Shown here in pieces: positions 38,041-46,830 of a DNA stretch of 64,000 nt. A program made the position numbers and the translations under genes. Numbering within the stretch: position 1 is the stretch's first letter; each line of letters opens with the position of its first letter. Location of the stretch: assembly GCF_000568405.1 (NCBI RefSeq), contig NZ_ARZY01000027.1, positions 1 to 64,000 of the forward strand. Direction: 5' to 3'. The notes under the pieces are model-generated. The model made no database searches and had not been told where the DNA came from. It saw only the letters and a list, made by a program, of their open reading frames with translations. Source of the stretch: Catenovulum agarivorans DS-2. Its GTDB lineage: Bacteria; Pseudomonadota; Gammaproteobacteria; Enterobacterales; Alteromonadaceae.

Positions 38041-38757
38041 ATGAAGAAAATTTTTTTAGTCTTTGCTCTGTTGTCACAAAGTTTTTTTAGTGTAAACGCT
38101 GACGAGATTGTACATTTTGAAGTACAACCAAAATTGGCTGTAGACGACGTGCCAGTTGTTAGGGTTCAGGTGAAATTAGACAAAACGCGTGATTTACACG
38201 TTGCTGTACAAGACATTGACAATAATTGGAAACAAGTAACTTCTACTATGAAGCGCATTAAAAAATCGGGTAACTACCATTTTGAAATGCCGCTTGATGA
38301 TTTAAAAGTGGGTAACTACAAATGGAATGCGTATATAACCCCGCGTGGTAAAAACTGGAACGATAAAATTGGCGAACAGCTTAGCCAAAATATGCAAGTT
38401 GTAAAAGCCATTCCTAAACAGCCAGCGAAAGCAAAAATGAGTCAGCGAGACGTTATACAAAAAATTGCATGGCCTGAGGTTGTTTCAGATAACGCTGAAC
38501 ATGTTCTAGAAGTTAAATATGCAGTAACCCAAGCTAGAGATTTGCACTTTATTCTTTACGATAAAAAAGGTTGGAAGAACATGGGCAATGTAAAAATTAC
38601 AGTTGCAGAGCCTGGTGTTTTTTCTCTACCCATTTCTAATATATTAGCTGAGTACCCAGAAGGCGAATATGCATGGACGGTCTGGTTGGCTGAAGTTGAT
38701 AGCGAAAAACAAGTCACTAAGCCTATAGGCAAACATTTTAAGGTTGTTAAACCATAA
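38041..38757 (+). CDS. secreted protein with two tandem beta-domains, unknown function
   Basis: 238 residues from the ATG at 38041, with AGGTGG just upstream. Signal peptide cleaved near residue 21 (VNA-DE). The rest is an internal duplication: residues about 38-125 and 155-238 align by eye (VRVQVKLDKTRDLHVAVQD with LEVKYAVTQARDLHFILYD; VGNYKWNAYIT with EGEYAWTVWLA; both ending in a VVK-type strand). Each unit looks like an all-beta Ig-like domain. I do not recognise the family. It stands between the sulfatase and a clan GH-A hydrolase, with a candidate operator at its promoter, so a glycan-binding or periplasmic accessory role is plausible but unproven. Confidence 0.7.
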   Translation: MKKIFLVFALLSQSFFSVNADEIVHFEVQPKLAVDDVPVVRVQVKLDKTRDLHVAVQDIDNNWKQVTSTMKRIKKSGNYHFEMPLDDLKVGNYKWNAYITPRGKNWNDKIGEQLSQNMQVVKAIPKQPAKAKMSQRDVIQKIAWPEVVSDNAEHVLEVKYAVTQARDLHFILYDKKGWKNMGNVKITVAEPGVFSLPISNILAEYPEGEYAWTVWLAEVDSEKQVTKPIGKHFKVVKP

Positions 38758-38770
38758 TCCGAAATCTCCT

Positions 38771-38796
38771 AAGCCAGCAATTTGCTGGCTTTTTTA
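38771..38796 (+). terminator. intrinsic terminator
   Basis: Ten-base stem (AAGCCAGCAA / TTGCTGGCTT) with a short loop and a T6 tail, 13 bases past the stop of the 38041-38757 gene. It separates that gene from the hydrolase at 38839. Confidence 0.92.
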
Positions 38797-38838
38797 GCCG
38801 TATAAATATTTTTGGCCAGTTGGCTGTATGAGGTAACA

Positions 38839-41241
38839 ATGAGCAACATTAATTTTTGTAAACATTTATTAGCTGCAATGATTGCCGCGGCTTGTGTATC
38901 TTGCGGTTCACAAACACAAGTGCCTAATGCTCAGGCGCCAAGCACACAATCACCCGAAACAGAAGCTAGTTTAACGTTAAAAGAAACGGCACTACAAAAA
39001 ATACATACCTTAGAAGCCTTGATGTTAAATGCTAGCGACCAAGGCATTGACGTAACACGCGAAGAAACTGCCGTATGGTTTGCCAAGGAGTTTTTAAAAT
39101 ATGCTGATTGGGATGAAGCCAACCCAGCACAAATTGAAAAGTTTTTTGAAAGCTATAGTCCGTTTAAAGAGCAAAAAAGTGAGTACGCCAGCTATTTACC
39201 TCAGTTTGAGCGTGAACAGGTGATTGTTATTTTGGATAAAGGCATAGATGCGCTGACTAAAGTTTTGGCGGGTGAAATCACTAGGCGGCCTGTGGCTAAA
39301 GTTGATTGGCAGAATATAGACGTTAAACAAGATATGTTTGTTAGTAAGGGGAAACCCATTTTTTTATACGACTATTTTTCAAAGTCTATGGGTAATCCAA
39401 CTTCAGATGAACGATTATATAATGACTATTTAGGCAGTGTTGATCATATTCCTAGCATTAATCCATATTGGCTAAAGCAAGATGGCACAGTGCAAGATTG
39501 GCGCATGGGCCAGCTAAAAAATTATCCAAATAAAGATGTTGGTTATGCATTATTGTGGAATAGCGGCATACCTGATTGGATGTTAGAACAAGAGCCAGAA
39601 ATACAAAAAGGCCGCTCATTATTTACCGGTTTTGATATAGATAACCCGCTTATTCGACAAAGCTGGAGCACAATTATTAAAGAAACTGGCAAAGCGTCGG
39701 CAAGCCACAACGCCACTAAAATGGGCTTTATTTTATCAAACGAACCACATTGGTATTCAGAAAAAGGCCACTGGACACAAAATTTCGGAGAAATGACTTC
39801 AATCTCTACTTACACTTTAGCCAAGTTTCAAACTTGGCTATCCAATAAATACACTAATATTCATGAGTTGAATAATAATTGGCAGACAAATTTTGGCGAT
39901 TTTCAAAGTGTTGCTATCGATATTCCCGTCGACCCAAGTATTCGTGGTAGCGCCAAATGGTATGACTGGTGCCGCTTTAATATGGACAGAAGCATTGACT
40001 GGTTTACCTTTTTACAAAATGAATTGCACTCAGTTAATCCAAATGCCGACACTAGTATAAAAATTATGCCCGATGTCTTTACCGAGAATAATCGTTCTCA
40101 TGGTATCGATTTAGAAGCATTAACCGAATTAACCACTATGATTGGCGATGATGCGAAAACACGCGGTCGCGATTTACGTAGTCAAACGCCAGAAGAGTGG
40201 GAAGCACATTACGCCTACTTTTGGGAAGAATTAGCGGTTTCGTATGACTTTATGGAGTCGGTTGCGCCTAATAAAATTCACTTCAATTCGGAAACGCACT
40301 TTTTATCTAGCTCGTGGTGGCGCGAACTTGACACTTCACCTGAATATGTTCGAAATACTTTTTGGCTAGCGACACTAATGGGGATGGATGCAGGTTTAAG
40401 CTGGTTTTGGGCGCGCGATCCAGACGGCTCTCCAGAAGAGCGTTTAGAAGGTAAGCTTGAATTTTTTGACCCTGCAATGGCGGGTTCTTATGCCGCTTCA
40501 ACAGGCATGCAACCCCAGGTGGCCAACGAACTAACCCAAGTTATGATGGATTTAAACAGTTATTCAGAAGAAATCATGGCACTGCGTAAACAAAGACGCC
40601 CAGTGCGTTTGTTTTATTCGGAAACATCTGCAATTAACAAACCAAACCATATGACCGAGTTGTTTAAAATGTATGAGCCGTTGTTTTTTGAAGGCTTTCC
40701 TATGGGCTACGCAACACAAAACATTATTCAAAAACAAGATAATAGCAGTTGGGATGTGGTCGTTGTTTATAAAACCGAATATGTAACAGATGCTGAATTT
40801 AATGCGCTGCAAAGCTATTTAAATAATGGTGGTACCGTTATTTTAGATTCAGCTACGAGTTTAGCAAAAAATGAATATGGTCAACCTCGGCAAGCTGTGC
40901 TTGCTGCAGGCCAAGGCAGGTTAATTACTATGCCAACCGATGCAGACGAAAGCGATATTAAGCACAAAGCACTTGAGTTTGTATCTGCAAATAATCCTTT
41001 AGTAAATCTAACCGAAGTAAACTCTACTGGCCATAAAGCCTGTACATGGCGAGTGGTTAAAAAGCCAGACGGAAAAGGGTATTGGATGACTATAGTTAAC
41101 TTAGGTAGCAGTAGTGCCAACTTAGTGATAACAGCGAAAGATGCCGGTGATTTAACCGCTACAGATATGCTGACAGGAAAAAACTTAGGCAATCAATTTG
41201 ATTTAGCGTCTAATGGGGTGTTGTTGTTGGAGTTGAACTAG
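38839..41241 (+). CDS. clan GH-A glycoside hydrolase lipoprotein (GH42/GH167-like), copy 1
   Basis: 800 residues from the ATG at 38839 (GAGG upstream). Lipoprotein signal with Cys22 (CVSC). After a 150-residue helical N-terminal region, a TIM barrel begins near PIFLYDYFSKSMG (173-185). The expected catalytic acids are Glu302 in SNEPHW and Glu485 in FNSETHF, the usual end-of-strand-4 and strand-7 pair of retaining clan GH-A enzymes; WFWARDPDGSPEERLEG is also conserved with the paralogue. Residues about 600-720 resemble the glutamine-amidotransferase-like domain of GH42 enzymes. I recall GH167 (formerly GH42-like) as a carrageenan-linked family, so an exo-acting enzyme on neocarra-oligosaccharides is the best guess, but GH50-like agarases are not excluded. 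Convergent with its paralogue at 41288-43732. Confidence 0.75.
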   Translation: MSNINFCKHLLAAMIAAACVSCGSQTQVPNAQAPSTQSPETEASLTLKETALQKIHTLEALMLNASDQGIDVTREETAVWFAKEFLKYADWDEANPAQIEKFFESYSPFKEQKSEYASYLPQFEREQVIVILDKGIDALTKVLAGEITRRPVAKVDWQNIDVKQDMFVSKGKPIFLYDYFSKSMGNPTSDERLYNDYLGSVDHIPSINPYWLKQDGTVQDWRMGQLKNYPNKDVGYALLWNSGIPDWMLEQEPEIQKGRSLFTGFDIDNPLIRQSWSTIIKETGKASASHNATKMGFILSNEPHWYSEKGHWTQNFGEMTSISTYTLAKFQTWLSNKYTNIHELNNNWQTNFGDFQSVAIDIPVDPSIRGSAKWYDWCRFNMDRSIDWFTFLQNELHSVNPNADTSIKIMPDVFTENNRSHGIDLEALTELTTMIGDDAKTRGRDLRSQTPEEWEAHYAYFWEELAVSYDFMESVAPNKIHFNSETHFLSSSWWRELDTSPEYVRNTFWLATLMGMDAGLSWFWARDPDGSPEERLEGKLEFFDPAMAGSYAASTGMQPQVANELTQVMMDLNSYSEEIMALRKQRRPVRLFYSETSAINKPNHMTELFKMYEPLFFEGFPMGYATQNIIQKQDNSSWDVVVVYKTEYVTDAEFNALQSYLNNGGTVILDSATSLAKNEYGQPRQAVLAAGQGRLITMPTDADESDIKHKALEFVSANNPLVNLTEVNSTGHKACTWRVVKKPDGKGYWMTIVNLGSSSANLVITAKDAGDLTATDMLTGKNLGNQFDLASNGVLLLELN

Positions 41242-41280
41242 CCGTAAATAACTAAGAGCTCTATTTACGGCTTTTGTTTT
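41241..41280 (+). terminator. intrinsic terminator between convergent hydrolase genes
   Basis: Ten-base stem (GCCGTAAATA / TATTTACGGC) with an 11-base loop and a T-rich tail on the plus strand. It begins at the last base of the stop codon region of the 38839-41241 gene and lies within the 46-base gap to the convergent paralogue. Confidence 0.85.
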
Positions 41281-41287
41281 TTTAAAA

Positions 41288-43732
41288 CTAATTGTTACTG
41301 GGGCAGGTTGCACTGTTATTCACGTTAACCTGCAACAATAATACACCTTCTGATTGCAAGTTTAGTTGCGAATCAACTTTATTTGCCGTCATTAAATCGA
41401 CCATGCTGATTGGCTCATTAGCATCAGTATAAATTTGCAAGTGTGCTTGCTGGTGGCCAAAGTTGAGTAAGTTTAGTAGATAACAGCCATTGTTTTGTTC
41501 GACAACTCTCCAAGCGGTTGTTTTATATGGTTGACCGTTGTCTTCTTTAACTTTTAACTTTGGTTGATTAGTTTTCTGAACATGAGTTAATGCAACATGT
41601 TTGATTTCGTCCAAGCTGGTCTGGTTAGGTAAAACAATCAACTTGCCGTTATTAGCCTGTAGCTGCTGCGGGCGCTTTTCACCATATTCGTTGTAAGCCA
41701 AATTTTCAGCGGAGGTTAAAACAATTACTCCGCCGTTAGACAAGTAATTTTGTAGTGCATTAAACTCATCATCGGTCACAAAATGATTGTTGTCTACAAT
41801 TATTAAATCCCACTTACTATTATCTTGTTTTTCAATAATATTTTTGGTCGCGTACCCTAAAGGAAGACCTTCAAAAAAGAGCTTTTCGTATAACTTTTTT
41901 GCTTTGGTCATGTAATCTTTGCTATTTATTGCTGACGTTTCAGAATAAAAAATACGTATGGGTCTAACTTGTTCTCGTAAGGAGATAATTTCTTCTGAAA
42001 ACGAATTTAGATCGTACATAACTTGGGTAACTTCGTTGCTCACATGCGGTTGCATGTTGTTTGAGCCTGCAAATGCACCTGCAAGGCCAGGGTCAAAAAA
42101 GCTCAACTCACCTTCTAAGCGATCTTCAGGTGAACCGTCTGGATCTCTTGCCCAAAACCAACCCATGTTTGCATCCATTCCGTGCAGTGTTGCTAACCAA
42201 TAGACACTACGAACATAGCTAGTGCGTGGGTCCATATCTCGCCATGCACCGGATGAAAGAAAATGTGATTCTGAGTTTATATTAATTTTGTTGGGGGCAA
42301 CCGACTCAAGGAAGTCATGAAACATAGTCACGGCAGACCAATAATATGCATATTTTTCGTTCCATTTAGCCGATAAGTGCGGCCGGATTGGTGGGCTACC
42401 AAACGATTTAGCATCATGGCCTATCATGGTTGTCAGTTCAGTTAACGCTTCAGTGTCTATGCCACCCGAGCGGTTATTATCCAAAAACATTCTAGGCATT
42501 ATTTTAATGTGAGTGTCTGCTTGAGGGTTAACGGCATGCAACTCATTTTGCATAAAGGTAAACCATTCCGTTCCACGATCCATATTATAGCGGCTCCAGT
42601 CATACCATTTGGGTTGGCCAATTAAAATCGGGTCAATTGGTATTTCAATAGTTATGTTGTCAAAATCATCAAAGTTACTTTGCCAATTTTTATTGAGTTT
42701 TGTTATGTTGCCTTGGTATTTGTCGCGGAGCCAATTTCTAAATTTAGTTAAAGTATAAGAAGATATTTCGTTCATCTCCTTATACTTTTGCATTGGGTAA
42801 CCTTTTTCAGCAAACCAATGCGGTTCGTTGGCCAGTATGTAGCCTAGCTCGGTTACTTTTTTACCTTTGGTTAGTTCAGCGGTCTTTCGAATTATTTTGG
42901 CCCAAAGCTCTCTTGCAAGTGGGTTATCAACGTCAAAACCGGTAAATAACGAGCGCCCTTTGCGCACTTCTGGCTCTTGTTGTTCAACCCATTCAGGGAT
43001 ACCCATCAACCAATATAATAAAAAGCCAATGTTGGTATCAGGAATACTGGTGAGCTCTTTAAGTAGCTCTTGGTCAAAAGTACCGTCTTGTTTAACTAGG
43101 AATGAATTGATGGCTCTGTCGTGATCAACTGGATATAAATTTTCGCCACCGTGGTAAATTGCACCTAAATGATCATTATATATATCTGTATTGGTTAAGG
43201 GCTGACCTACTGTTTTTGAAAAATAATCATATGGAAAAATCGGCTTACCTTGGCTTAAAAACATATTATCGGCGGCTTTGGTATTTTGCCAATCTACTTT
43301 GCGGACAGGGCGTCGTTTAATTTTTCCTTCTAGCTCTAAGTCGAGCGTTTGAATACCTTTATCGAGTATTTCGATAACTTTTCTTCTTTCATAATCCGGT
43401 AAAGCCAATGCAAGTCCTTTTTTACGCGGTTTGTAGTAGCGCTCGTAACCAAATGCAGCTTCAATCGCATCTAAGTTTGCTTCATCCCAATTGGCAAATT
43501 TTAAAAATTGTTCTGAAAACCACACAATCGTTTCTTCGCGGGTAACATCAATATTTTTATCCTTGGCCACAGCCATTTTGTTTTTAAGCGTTGCTAGTTT
43601 AGCTAAAGCTTGTTGTTCATACTTGTTGTCACTGACGGCTTGTGATGATTCAGTATTGGTATACTGATGCGTACATGCAGTTGTCAGTAATGTAATAGAG
43701 GGTAGAAGAATACCCATTAATATCTTCTTCAT
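41288..43732 (-). CDS. clan GH-A glycoside hydrolase lipoprotein (GH42/GH167-like), copy 2
   Basis: 814 residues. Lipoprotein signal with Cys20 (TTAC). The barrel begins near PIFPYDYFSKTVG; catalytic acids are Glu303 (ANEPHW) and Glu488 (INSESHF), at the same alignment positions as in the 38839-41241 protein, with which it looks about half identical. It differs by an insertion near 190-210 and by a PPIRPH segment near 447-452 in place of RDLRSQTP. The two may therefore act on different sulfation states or linkages. It follows the sulfatase at 43760 by 27 bases on the same strand, so desulfation and cleavage are probably coupled. Family caveats are as for copy 1. Confidence 0.75.
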   Translation of the reverse strand: MKKILMGILLPSITLLTTACTHQYTNTESSQAVSDNKYEQQALAKLATLKNKMAVAKDKNIDVTREETIVWFSEQFLKFANWDEANLDAIEAAFGYERYYKPRKKGLALALPDYERRKVIEILDKGIQTLDLELEGKIKRRPVRKVDWQNTKAADNMFLSQGKPIFPYDYFSKTVGQPLTNTDIYNDHLGAIYHGGENLYPVDHDRAINSFLVKQDGTFDQELLKELTSIPDTNIGFLLYWLMGIPEWVEQQEPEVRKGRSLFTGFDVDNPLARELWAKIIRKTAELTKGKKVTELGYILANEPHWFAEKGYPMQKYKEMNEISSYTLTKFRNWLRDKYQGNITKLNKNWQSNFDDFDNITIEIPIDPILIGQPKWYDWSRYNMDRGTEWFTFMQNELHAVNPQADTHIKIMPRMFLDNNRSGGIDTEALTELTTMIGHDAKSFGSPPIRPHLSAKWNEKYAYYWSAVTMFHDFLESVAPNKININSESHFLSSGAWRDMDPRTSYVRSVYWLATLHGMDANMGWFWARDPDGSPEDRLEGELSFFDPGLAGAFAGSNNMQPHVSNEVTQVMYDLNSFSEEIISLREQVRPIRIFYSETSAINSKDYMTKAKKLYEKLFFEGLPLGYATKNIIEKQDNSKWDLIIVDNNHFVTDDEFNALQNYLSNGGVIVLTSAENLAYNEYGEKRPQQLQANNGKLIVLPNQTSLDEIKHVALTHVQKTNQPKLKVKEDNGQPYKTTAWRVVEQNNGCYLLNLLNFGHQQAHLQIYTDANEPISMVDLMTANKVDSQLNLQSEGVLLLQVNVNNSATCPSNN

Positions 43733-43759
43733 TTTAAATCTCTTGTTTAATCTTTTGAG

Positions 43760-45553
43760 TTAGTCAATTCTTGCTACGTCAACGAATAATGGGCCGACAG
43801 GCAATCGATCCGCTTTGATATAAGCGTGGAAATTACCTTTGGCATTCGGCAATTGAACATTGCTAAAACTAACGCTAGTTTGGCCTTTTTTAACTGCTTT
43901 AGTGACATGTAACGCGCCATACTTGAGATGAGCAATGCCGTCTTGGGTTAATTCGGGTAAGTCGAAGGTGATATTGTATCGGCCTTTAAAAGTTTCAACT
44001 TGCCAATACCCGAGTTGATTGTCTTCTACAACTCTTGGGCCACCATAATCAAAGCGAGAAATAACCCGTGGACCACCCCAATCAAATCTGGATAAATTCA
44101 CTTTTGGTTGCGCTGGGTGACCCAATGAAATGCGTTCAATACCAGAAGCATCTCTTTCTTCGGTAACTTCATCAAACCAGTTTTCATATTGTTCGAGTAA
44201 ATCTTCAACGATTTCAGGGTGTTCAGCTGCAATGTTGATTCTTTCACTTGGGTCATTTTGTAGATCGTATAATTCTAAATTTTTTAATACGTGAAATAAT
44301 TCATGGTCGGTTGGTTGATGAACAATGCCATGTGGAAAGTCGTGAGGACTGACTAATTTGTATTTGTTGTTGCGCACAGCAAAGTGCATGTATTTAAAAG
44401 GAGTTGGTCCGTAGTGCATTTGTACAAAGAAATTTCTATCGGCTAGCTGCTGGTTATGCGACCAAATAGGTAGTAGGGATGTACCATCCATATTGTTTAC
44501 CGCTGGGGTTTGTATATTAGAGGCATCCAATAAACTCGGCAGTAAGTCGATAATTGTGCCCATTTGTGCGGTCTTAGTGTTGGGTTTTATTTTTCCAGGC
44601 CATTTAATAAAGAAGGGTACTCGAATGCCTGAGTCGTAAACGCTTGTTTTTGTTCCTCTCAGGTTTGCGGTCCAGCGGCCAGGGATACTGTCGTTTTTGG
44701 TTCTTCTGTGTCGTGGACCATTGTCAGATAAAAATATCACAATGGTGTCTTGTTCTAAGTTAAGTTGCTGCAACGCATCGAGTACCCGGCCAACGTTGTA
44801 GTCGATGCTGGATATCATGCCATAAACAAGAGCATTGTCTTCATGTAAGCCCATTTTGCGATAAGGCTCTGCTAGTTTATCCGGTACTTGCAATGGTAAA
44901 TGCGGTAGGTTCGTTGCTAAATATAATAAGAAGGGTTGATCTGTTTGGCTGCTGTCTGCCATAAAGTCTATAGCGGCGTCGGTAAATATGTCATCACAAT
45001 AGCCAGAATATTTTTTTGATACATTGTTATGCTCAAGTATTGGGTCAAAGTAAGTATTACCTTTTGGTCCCGCAGCTTGGCCAATGCCACCACCTTTATG
45101 AACTAACGCTTCAGCAAATCCTTGATCTGTTGGGCGCATCGGATGGTTATCCCCTAAATGCCATTTACCAAAAATGCCTGTTTTGTAGCCATTTTCAGCA
45201 AAAATTTCTGCCAGGGTTAATTCTTCTCCACGCATAAAATGATCAACCTGAGTGACCGCTGTGACGCCTGTACGGTATGGGTAACGACCTGTCAACAAAC
45301 CTGCACGAGTTGCTGAACAATTTGGGTAGGTAACAAAGTGTGTCATTTCCATACCGTCATGGGCAATGCGCTCAATATTTGGGGTTTTCAGATGTGGGTT
45401 GTTATGCATACCAATGTCACCAAACCCTTGGTCATCGGTCATCATAATTACAATATTTGGTTGTTTTGCCTGTACCGAAACGTTGAGTAAACACGTAAAC
45501 AGTAAAGCGATTAGTGCTACTGAGTAGCGATTGTTTAGAGTTTTTAAGTTCAT
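43760..45553 (-). CDS. family S1 sulfatase (formylglycine type), copy 2
   Basis: 597 residues; signal peptide cleaved near residue 29 (VQA-KQ). The maturation motif is CSATRAGLLTG with Cys79, i.e. the C-x-A-x-R variant rather than C-x-P-x-R; it should still be converted to formylglycine. The metal-binding DD is at 40-41, and GKWHLGDNHPM and IVIFLSDNGPRHRR follow. The C-terminal 150 residues form an extra beta-domain (GYWQVETFKGRYNITFDLPEL ... PLFVDVARID) beyond the usual sulfatase subdomain. It is first in a two-gene operon with a clan GH-A hydrolase. The divergent region to the enolase-superfamily gene contains a large inverted repeat at 45597-45632. Substrate position unknown. Confidence 0.92.
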   Translation of the reverse strand: MNLKTLNNRYSVALIALLFTCLLNVSVQAKQPNIVIMMTDDQGFGDIGMHNNPHLKTPNIERIAHDGMEMTHFVTYPNCSATRAGLLTGRYPYRTGVTAVTQVDHFMRGEELTLAEIFAENGYKTGIFGKWHLGDNHPMRPTDQGFAEALVHKGGGIGQAAGPKGNTYFDPILEHNNVSKKYSGYCDDIFTDAAIDFMADSSQTDQPFLLYLATNLPHLPLQVPDKLAEPYRKMGLHEDNALVYGMISSIDYNVGRVLDALQQLNLEQDTIVIFLSDNGPRHRRTKNDSIPGRWTANLRGTKTSVYDSGIRVPFFIKWPGKIKPNTKTAQMGTIIDLLPSLLDASNIQTPAVNNMDGTSLLPIWSHNQQLADRNFFVQMHYGPTPFKYMHFAVRNNKYKLVSPHDFPHGIVHQPTDHELFHVLKNLELYDLQNDPSERINIAAEHPEIVEDLLEQYENWFDEVTEERDASGIERISLGHPAQPKVNLSRFDWGGPRVISRFDYGGPRVVEDNQLGYWQVETFKGRYNITFDLPELTQDGIAHLKYGALHVTKAVKKGQTSVSFSNVQLPNAKGNFHAYIKADRLPVGPLFVDVARID

Positions 45554-45596
45554 TTATTAAACCACCATTTTCGAAAATTATATAAATAATAGGTTA

Positions 45597-45632
45597 AATT
45601 GTATGTAATTGGTATTAGGATTACATATAATT
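45597..45632. promoter_or_regulatory. candidate operator: 13-base inverted repeat with 10-base spacer
   Basis: AATTGTATGTAAT (45597-45609) and ATTACATATAATT (45620-45632) match in 12 of 13 positions as an inverted repeat. It lies between the divergent sulfatase and enolase-superfamily genes. A closely related sequence lies at 49646-49680. The FadR-type GntR regulator at 48135 is the most likely binder. Confidence 0.6.
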
Positions 45633-45662
45633 TTGTAAAGTTAAAGTAAATGAAGAGCAAAA

Positions 45663-46817
45663 ATGAAAATATCTGATGTTAAATGTTACTGCTTTTGGGC
45701 CGGCTTTCGAAATGTTTGTTTAGTTAAAATTGAAACTGAGTCGGGCATCTATGGTTGGGGAGAGTCTGGTTTATCTGGGCGTGAATTAGCGGTTGCTGGA
45801 GTTGTTGAGCATTTTAAACACTTCCTAGTGGGTAAAGATTCGCGACAGATTGGCGCGCTCTGGCAAGAAATGTATCGTAGCCAATACTTTGAAGGAGGTA
45901 GAGTGTTAGCTGCTGCGATAGCTGCGATTGATATTGCTTTGCATGATGCTGTTGCTAAATCTTTTGATGTACCAGTTCATCAATTACTTGGCGGCAAACA
46001 GCGAGATGAAATCCCTTTATTTGCAACCAGCATCAAGCCGATGGGCAATGAGCTTATCGAAGCGTTACTGAATTTAAAAGCACAAGGTTGGCAAGCGTTA
46101 CGGGTGACAACTGGCGAGCATGGGTGTGCAAGCAATAGTAGCTTGTTTGATACTAGAAAATCGATTGCAAGTGTTGCTGAATGTTTGGTAGAAGCCCGCA
46201 GCGCTTTGGGAAATGAAGTGGTATTAGGGATAGATTATCACCATAGATTAACCGTGCCTGAAGTTGCTTCGTTTATGCAAAAAATGCCAACAGGTACAAT
46301 AGATTTCTTAGAGGAGCCCATTCGAGATGAGTCTACTGTTGCGTATCAATCGTTACGTTCATTGGTTGATGTTCCATTTGCAATTGGGGAAGAATTTACC
46401 AGCAAATGGGATTTTGCACCATTTGTTGAAAGTGGCTTAACTCAGTATGGCCGAGTCGACATTTGTAATGCGGGTGGATTAACCGAAGCAAAAAAAATTG
46501 CTGCGATGTGTGAGTTGCACTACATCGATATGATGCCACATAACCCACTTAGCCCAATTTGTAGTGCGGCATCTATCCACTATTGTGCGTCTATTAATAA
46601 CCTAGCTTGGTTAGAGCTACCTCCATATGACGGTGATATGTCCGATTATGACAATTATTTTATCAACCGACCGCAACTGTCAGGTACTGTTTTTAAAGTA
46701 GACGATACACCAGGGTTAGGCATTGATGTGCGTGAGTCCTTGATAGCAGATTTGCCTTTTAAATTTTGGGAACCACCCAGGTTGCACAAAACAGATGGCT
46801 CATACACTAATTGGTAA
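45663..46817 (+). CDS. mandelate racemase/muconate lactonizing (enolase superfamily) enzyme, galactonate dehydratase-like
   Basis: 384 residues. The N-terminal capping domain (1-115) precedes the barrel. Metal ligands are Asp191 (GIDYHHR), Glu217 (DFLEEPI) and Glu243 (AIGEEF). His193 and His293 (MPHNPLSP) occupy the places of the two catalytic His in D-galactonate dehydratase, and LRVTTGEHG replaces the usual KxK strand. The enzyme should act on a sugar acid in the cytoplasm. In carrageenan or agar catabolism the ring of 3,6-anhydrogalactonate is opened by enolase-superfamily cycloisomerases, so that role is a reasonable inference; plain galactonate dehydration is the alternative. It is first in an operon with the MFS transporter (13 bases downstream) and the GntR regulator. 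Confidence 0.82.
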   Translation: MKISDVKCYCFWAGFRNVCLVKIETESGIYGWGESGLSGRELAVAGVVEHFKHFLVGKDSRQIGALWQEMYRSQYFEGGRVLAAAIAAIDIALHDAVAKSFDVPVHQLLGGKQRDEIPLFATSIKPMGNELIEALLNLKAQGWQALRVTTGEHGCASNSSLFDTRKSIASVAECLVEARSALGNEVVLGIDYHHRLTVPEVASFMQKMPTGTIDFLEEPIRDESTVAYQSLRSLVDVPFAIGEEFTSKWDFAPFVESGLTQYGRVDICNAGGLTEAKKIAAMCELHYIDMMPHNPLSPICSAASIHYCASINNLAWLELPPYDGDMSDYDNYFINRPQLSGTVFKVDDTPGLGIDVRESLIADLPFKFWEPPRLHKTDGSYTNW

Positions 46818-46830
46818 CAGGAGAAAGAAA

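Noticed and set aside
38839-43732. Reading the paired hydrolases as GH50 beta-agarases
   Set aside because: Sequence does not recall GH50 signatures and the rest of the locus points to carrageenan; kept only as an alternative in the annotation.
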